A stretch of 8,722 nt of DNA from Nitrospiraceae bacterium. Lineage in GTDB: Bacteria; Nitrospirota; Thermodesulfovibrionia; Thermodesulfovibrionales; UBA1546. The stretch spans positions 1 through 8,722 of the forward strand of contig DOHC01000302.1 in assembly GCA_003535475.1 (NCBI GenBank), read 5' to 3'. How positions within the stretch are numbered: position 1 is the first letter of the stretch; every line of letters begins with the position of its first letter. The translations under genes were made by a program, and so were the position numbers. This document shows positions 5,546-8,722 of this stretch, one piece after another. Under the pieces are notes generated by a model. That model was not told the origin of the DNA. It saw only the letters and a list, made by a program, of their open reading frames with translations, and searched no databases.

Positions 5546-6442
5546 CTAAAAATTGAACTCTGATTTAACTGGTTTGTTATTCTCGTCAAATGTGACCTTT
5601 GCCGTAAAATGCTCTCCGGACATGAATGAATAAGCAAGTTCTTTCCATATCACTATTGTCCTGCCGCCTTCTTTTTTTATCTCAGGGTGGGGGTATTTTG
5701 CAAAGTAAAGAAAGTTTTTCACGAACTTTGTCTCTTTTGAACGCTCAATCAGAGGGTCTTTATTGGTAAAGGTAAATGTATCCTGAATGCATATCCTTTT
5801 TGTGAAAAGGTCGGCAAAGCCTACCTTTATCTCATCGCCTGATTTAGCGATGAACCACCACCTGAGAAAATCATTCGGCAGAGGGCACATCTTGTAGGTA
5901 TTAGCATCAAGTTTTTCCTTGAGAAAGTCCCTTGTTGCATTACGCAGATAATATCTGCCTCCGAAGTATGAGAAAAAAAGGATAAATGTAATTGCAGAGA
6001 TAAGCGCTGCTCTTTTCCTGTTGAATCTGCCGAGGACCACGCATAAAAACAGTCCGATTGATATGTACGGGTCTATGATAAAACTGATATCAAGCGAATA
6101 TGCATTCCAGTCAAAAGGCGAAAGAACACGCGTACCGTACTGGTTTGTGAGATCCATAAATATATGTATCCCGTATGCTAAAAAAGACAGAAAATAGTAA
6201 TAAAAAAAACCTTTCCTGAAACCGGCTATAACGGCTATAATCAGCGGTACAAGAAACAGGGCAAGAATTCCATGTGTTATTCCGCGATGGTATCTGAGGA
6301 ATACGTCCACTCCCCAGAATCTTGTTATGTAGTCAAGATCAGGCGCGAAGGATGAGATCAGCAGCACCCAGAAGGCTCCTTTTCTTTTGAATCCAAGCTG
6401 TGCGATTGCCGCTCCTGCAAGGCTGTGAGTTATCGGGTCCAC
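5546..6442 (-). CDS. YdjM/DUF457-family membrane protein, putative metal-dependent hydrolase
   Basis: This is a 298-aa multi-pass inner-membrane protein. I start it at GTG 6442-6440, giving M-D-P-I-T-H-S-L-A-G-A, the usual N-terminus of the family; a longer frame from ATG 6463 would add seven residues. Conserved putative metal ligands are His6 (PITH), Asp35 and Asp37 (APDLDY), His52 and His57 (YHRGITHG), then His93, Asp97 and Asn100 (GIHIFMDLTNQYGT). At least four hydrophobic segments lie within residues 22-172. The soluble C-terminal half (about 175-298) faces one side and is specific to the longer members. Family members are described as putative hydrolases, and E. coli YdjM is LexA-regulated; biochemical function is not established. 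It is coupled to the upstream FAD oxidoreductase by the TAGTG overlap, so co-expression is likely, but no shared role is obvious. Confidence 0.88.
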   Translation of the reverse strand: MDPITHSLAGAAIAQLGFKRKGAFWVLLISSFAPDLDYITRFWGVDVFLRYHRGITHGILALFLVPLIIAVIAGFRKGFFYYYFLSFLAYGIHIFMDLTNQYGTRVLSPFDWNAYSLDISFIIDPYISIGLFLCVVLGRFNRKRAALISAITFILFFSYFGGRYYLRNATRDFLKEKLDANTYKMCPLPNDFLRWWFIAKSGDEIKVGFADLFTKRICIQDTFTFTNKDPLIERSKETKFVKNFLYFAKYPHPEIKKEGGRTIVIWKELAYSFMSGEHFTAKVTFDENNKPVKSEFNF

Positions 6443-7635
6443 TACAATGCCTCCATATCCCACTTTTCAAGGTCTGTTTTTATACGGCTTATATCTTTCT
6501 TTTCGTCCATTGCCTTTTTAATCTTTTTCCAGACGTTAATATTACCGTAAAGTATGCAGCCTGCAATACAATTATCTTTTATAACGAGTTTTTTGTATAT
6601 GAAACTTTCGCTGTCTTTTTGCACAATTGCTTCAAGGTTTTTGTCAGGGTCTATATCTCCGGCAGAAATCAGATTTATCCCTGCTATCTTCAGAATGTTT
6701 GAAGGCAGTGTGCCTGTATAGATTGCGCTGCATCCTGCCATATTGACTCCTGCAATCTTGCCCTGTTCCTCTGCGGCAGGCCATATCCCGTAGCATATTC
6801 CTCTGTGCTCTGCTATGTCACCCGCAGCGTATATGTCATTAATCTCTGTCTCAAGTCCGTCATTTACAGGAATCCCTTTATTGTATTTGATTCCGAGTCT
6901 ATCAGCGAGTTCTGCATTGGGTTTGACTCCGGCAGATATTATCACCATGTCGCAGTCAATAATTGTTCCGTCATCAAGAATAACGCTCTTAACCTTATCA
7001 TCCCCTGTTATCTCCCGTGCCTTTGCGCCAAGGAAAAAGGCAAATCCCATTTTTTCCATCTGTGTTTTCAGAATTTCAGCGCCTTCCTTATCCATCTGTC
7101 TTGGAAGCAGTCTTGTGAAGAACTCAACTACAAATATTGAATGCCCTGTTTTTCTCAGACTGTTTCCAACCTCAAGGCCAAGAACTCCACCTCCTATAAG
7201 AACGACTCTCTTTGATTGTTCGGCATATCTTTTGATTTTAATGGCATCTTTAAGTGTTCTTAGCGTAAACACCCCTCTTTTGTCAGAACCCGGTGTTGGC
7301 GGGACGAATGAGAGCCCTCCCGCCGCGATGAGAAGCGTATCGTATTTCAGTATATGCCCTGAATGTGTGATGACCTCTTTTTTGTTTTTATCTATTTCAG
7401 AGACAGGTGTGTTTAATAGCAGCTTTATGTTGTTCTTTTCATACCATGCATCTTTATAGATGACAAGGCCGCTTTCATCCACATCGCCGCTTATGTATTC
7501 CATAAGCCTTATGCGGCTGTAAAAAGGATAAGCCTCGTCAGAGAGTATGGTTATCTCTCCTTCATGGTCAATCTTTCTTATGTTGATTGCAGCAGTTGTC
7601 CCTGCAACACCATTGCCGATGATGATATATTTCAT
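6442..7635 (-). CDS. FAD-dependent NAD(P)H oxidoreductase, NirB/rubredoxin-reductase-like
   Basis: This is a 397-aa cytoplasmic flavoprotein of the two-dinucleotide-binding-domain class. Residues 7-12 (GNGVAG) bind FAD, LLIAAGG (101-107) is the linking ATG-type motif, IGGGVLGLE (147-155) binds NAD(P)H and IYAAGDIAEH (268-277) is the second FAD contact. The C-terminal domain (about 310-397) resembles the rubredoxin-binding domain of NirB-like and rubredoxin-reductase proteins. There is no redox CXXC and no Cys42-type residue of NADH oxidase/CoA-disulfide reductase, since the region around 35-45 reads A-Y-P-F-Y-S-R-I-R-L-M. Likely acceptors are a rubredoxin, another iron-sulfur protein or oxygen; none is encoded nearby. 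The ATG at 7635 has GGAG about 12 bases upstream and its own candidate promoter at 7694-7702. The gene ends in TAGTG, overlapping the next start. Confidence 0.9.
   Translation of the reverse strand: MKYIIIGNGVAGTTAAINIRKIDHEGEITILSDEAYPFYSRIRLMEYISGDVDESGLVIYKDAWYEKNNIKLLLNTPVSEIDKNKKEVITHSGHILKYDTLLIAAGGLSFVPPTPGSDKRGVFTLRTLKDAIKIKRYAEQSKRVVLIGGGVLGLEVGNSLRKTGHSIFVVEFFTRLLPRQMDKEGAEILKTQMEKMGFAFFLGAKAREITGDDKVKSVILDDGTIIDCDMVIISAGVKPNAELADRLGIKYNKGIPVNDGLETEINDIYAAGDIAEHRGICYGIWPAAEEQGKIAGVNMAGCSAIYTGTLPSNILKIAGINLISAGDIDPDKNLEAIVQKDSESFIYKKLVIKDNCIAGCILYGNINVWKKIKKAMDEKKDISRIKTDLEKWDMEAL
6450..6454 (-). promoter_or_regulatory. Ribosome binding site that fixes the YdjM-family GTG start
   Basis: GGAGG (6454 to 6450, minus strand) lies inside the end of the oxidoreductase gene, seven bases before the GTG at 6442. 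An upstream in-frame ATG at 6463 lies before this site and so cannot use it. Confidence 0.75.
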
Positions 7636-7693
7636 ATTAAAATTGTTCTCCGCTTTGTAAAAAAGTCAGGGAATTTCTTAGGGGTTAGTTAAT

Positions 7694-7702
7694 ATGATAG
7701 CA
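7694..7702 (-). promoter_or_regulatory. Candidate extended -10 promoter of the oxidoreductase gene
   Basis: TGC-TATCAT (7702 to 7694, minus strand) matches an extended -10 box (TATCAT 5 of 6, TG in place). No good -35 is seen; TTCAAT with an 18-base spacer is the best. The start would be near 7687, giving a leader of about 50 bases. It lies in the 95-base gap after dtd; the rest of the gap shows no terminator. Confidence 0.45.
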
Positions 7703-7730
7703 GAAATAATAGAATTTATTGAAATCTTTT

Positions 7731-8174
7731 CTATCTTCTTGTTTCTAACATTATCGTTACCGGCCCGTCATTGGTGATATGCACCTGCATGTAAGCAGCG
7801 AAATAGCCTGAGACTGTCTTTATCCCGGTTCTTTTTACTTCTTCGATAAATCTGAGATACATCTCCTTTGCCCTCGCCGGCTCTTCGGCATTATCAAAAG
7901 AAGGGCGGCTGCCTTTTCTGCAGTCAGCCGCAAGCGTGAATTGAGATACGACAAGGGCTTCTCCGTTTATGTCCTGAACGGAGAGGTTCATCTTTCCTTG
8001 GGAATCTTCAAAAATCCTGAGAGATGATATCTTTTTAACAAGATATTCAAGCTCCCTTGTTGTATCGCCTTTTTCAATGCCAAGGAAGATAAGCATTCCT
8101 CTCTCTATTGCGCTGATGGTTCTGCCGTCAATCTCAACACTTGTCTTTGAAACTCTCTGTATTAATGCCTTCAT
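7731..8174 (-). CDS. dtd: D-aminoacyl-tRNA deacylase
   Basis: This 147-aa cytoplasmic enzyme hydrolyses D-aminoacyl-tRNA (and Gly-tRNA-Ala in the family), a translation quality-control step. It has the full family length and both signature motifs: [10 protein letters not shown] (75-84) and ITNDGPVT (133-140, containing the cross-subunit Gly-Pro dipeptide). The N-terminus M-K-A-L-I-Q-R-V-S is typical. Just before the second motif the sequence reads G-Y-F-A-A-Y-M-Q-V, with Ala where many homologues have Gly in F-G-A; this is a mild substitution next to the active site. The start at 8174 follows the SEC-C gene stop by four bases and has no obvious Shine-Dalgarno sequence, so it likely relies on coupled translation. 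Confidence 0.97.
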   Translation of the reverse strand: MKALIQRVSKTSVEIDGRTISAIERGMLIFLGIEKGDTTRELEYLVKKISSLRIFEDSQGKMNLSVQDINGEALVVSQFTLAADCRKGSRPSFDNAEEPARAKEMYLRFIEEVKRTGIKTVSGYFAAYMQVHITNDGPVTIMLETRR

Positions 8175-8178
8175 AGTT

Positions 8179-8722
8179 TTAATGCGTTAGTCCGCAGCAC
8201 TTTTTATATTTCTTCCCGCTTCCGCACGGGCATGGCTCGTTTCTCGATGTTTTTGTACTTTTTGACCATGAAGCTTTTTTCTTTGCTTCGTGGAGCGTGC
8301 TCATTTCATCCGCAACTTGCATCCTTGCCGGCTTTAAGTCAATGCTGATTCTTGCTATGCAATCAGCTACAATATTTTCTAACCCATGAATTGATTCAAT
8401 AGTTTTGTTTATATCGTCATCGCCTTCTTTATTAAGTAATTCTCCATATTTGTCAAAGAAGACCTGAGCCTCAGAAAGAGATTTTAATGCGCTCAATCCC
8501 TCTTCGGAAAAATCATTCTCTTGCGTTCCGCCAAGGTCAAGCCCCTTTATGAAATATGCGATTAGAGAATAATTATCTTTTAAATGCTGAACCATTCCGC
8601 TGCCACTCGTTGGATATTCAGCATCGGGAAAGATAAACGGATCAGTTTTTGGGCGCCACTGCGCGATGAGATTCCATAGAGACATCAGATTGCCGATAAT
8701 TGCATTTACTTTTTCCTCTGAT
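8179..8722 (-). CDS. SEC-C motif protein, YecA/UPF0149-like (5' end missing)
   Basis: The frame is open to the right edge: before the ATG at 8685 it continues in frame as [12 protein letters not shown]. The ATG at 8685 has no Shine-Dalgarno sequence, so the true start is probably outside the window; from that ATG the product would be 168 aa. The C-terminus is a SEC-C zinc motif, [18 protein letters not shown] (148-165 of that numbering, ligands Cys152, Cys154, Cys163, Cys164), as in the SecA tail and YecA. The preceding helical, acidic region (L-M-S-L-W-N-L-I, then F-I-K-G-L, Y-G-E-L) resembles UPF0149/YecA-type proteins, a weaker call. SEC-C tails can contact SecB or ribosomes; the role here is unknown. 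Gene order with dtd four bases downstream suggests one transcript. Confidence 0.8.
   Translation of the reverse strand, partial: SEEKVNAIIGNLMSLWNLIAQWRPKTDPFIFPDAEYPTSGSGMVQHLKDNYSLIAYFIKGLDLGGTQENDFSEEGLSALKSLSEAQVFFDKYGELLNKEGDDDINKTIESIHGLENIVADCIARISIDLKPARMQVADEMSTLHEAKKKASWSKSTKTSRNEPCPCGSGKKYKKCCGLTH

Noticed and set aside
6815..7459. Long open frame (214 codons) on the plus strand
   Set aside because: It lies wholly antisense to the well-supported FAD oxidoreductase, has a low-complexity Ser/Leu-rich product and no ribosome site.
1..8722. CRISPR array, tRNA, rRNA, transposase or phage genes
   Set aside because: I read both strands and found no regularly spaced repeats, cloverleaf with CCA-type features, terminal inverted repeats with a transposase, or structural phage proteins.

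Overview
The window looks like bacterial chromosome from a Gram-negative, free-living organism of moderate G+C content. It has compact operons, a diderm-style envelope ABC transporter and a lipoprotein. Protein style (NirB-like flavoprotein, short-chain-type acyl-CoA dehydrogenase, a small Cys-containing exported protein beside an ABC exporter) reminds me of Nitrospirota or deltaproteobacterial lineages, but nothing here fixes the taxonomy. I saw no rRNA, tRNA, insertion sequence, CRISPR array or phage gene.

Layout. (1) Positions 1-2425, minus strand: an envelope cassette. In transcription order it has three tandem 11-bp repeats upstream of a consensus -10 box, a 108-aa exported orphan protein, an intergenic stem-loop, a LolD/MacB-type ATPase, an exported thioredoxin-fold protein without any cysteine, and a MacB/FtsX-type permease that runs off the left edge. 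The last three genes overlap (ATGA, then TAATG), so they are probably translationally coupled and act together. (2) Positions 2453-4235, minus strand: yacG, 58 codons and easily missed, overlaps the TTG start of an orphan oligopeptide-binding lipoprotein gene. (3) Positions 4236-4394 form a divergent intergenic region with a candidate promoter and a long inverted repeat leading into a plus-strand acyl-CoA dehydrogenase (4395-5543). (4) Positions 5546-7702, minus strand: an FAD/NAD(P)H oxidoreductase with a good extended -10 promoter, coupled through TAGTG to a YdjM/DUF457-family membrane protein. (5) Positions 7731-8722, minus strand: dtd preceded, 4 nt apart, by a SEC-C zinc-motif protein whose reading frame is still open at the right edge.

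How the genes work together: most of regions 2-5 is housekeeping or metabolism (gyrase inhibition, peptide binding, acyl-CoA oxidation, redox, tRNA proofreading). The cassette at 1-2425 is the part most likely to be a little-described system: a LolD/MacB-like machine with a built-in redox-dead thioredoxin-fold partner and a small exported Cys protein, apparently under an OmpR/PhoB-type regulator. Its substrate cannot be read from the sequence.
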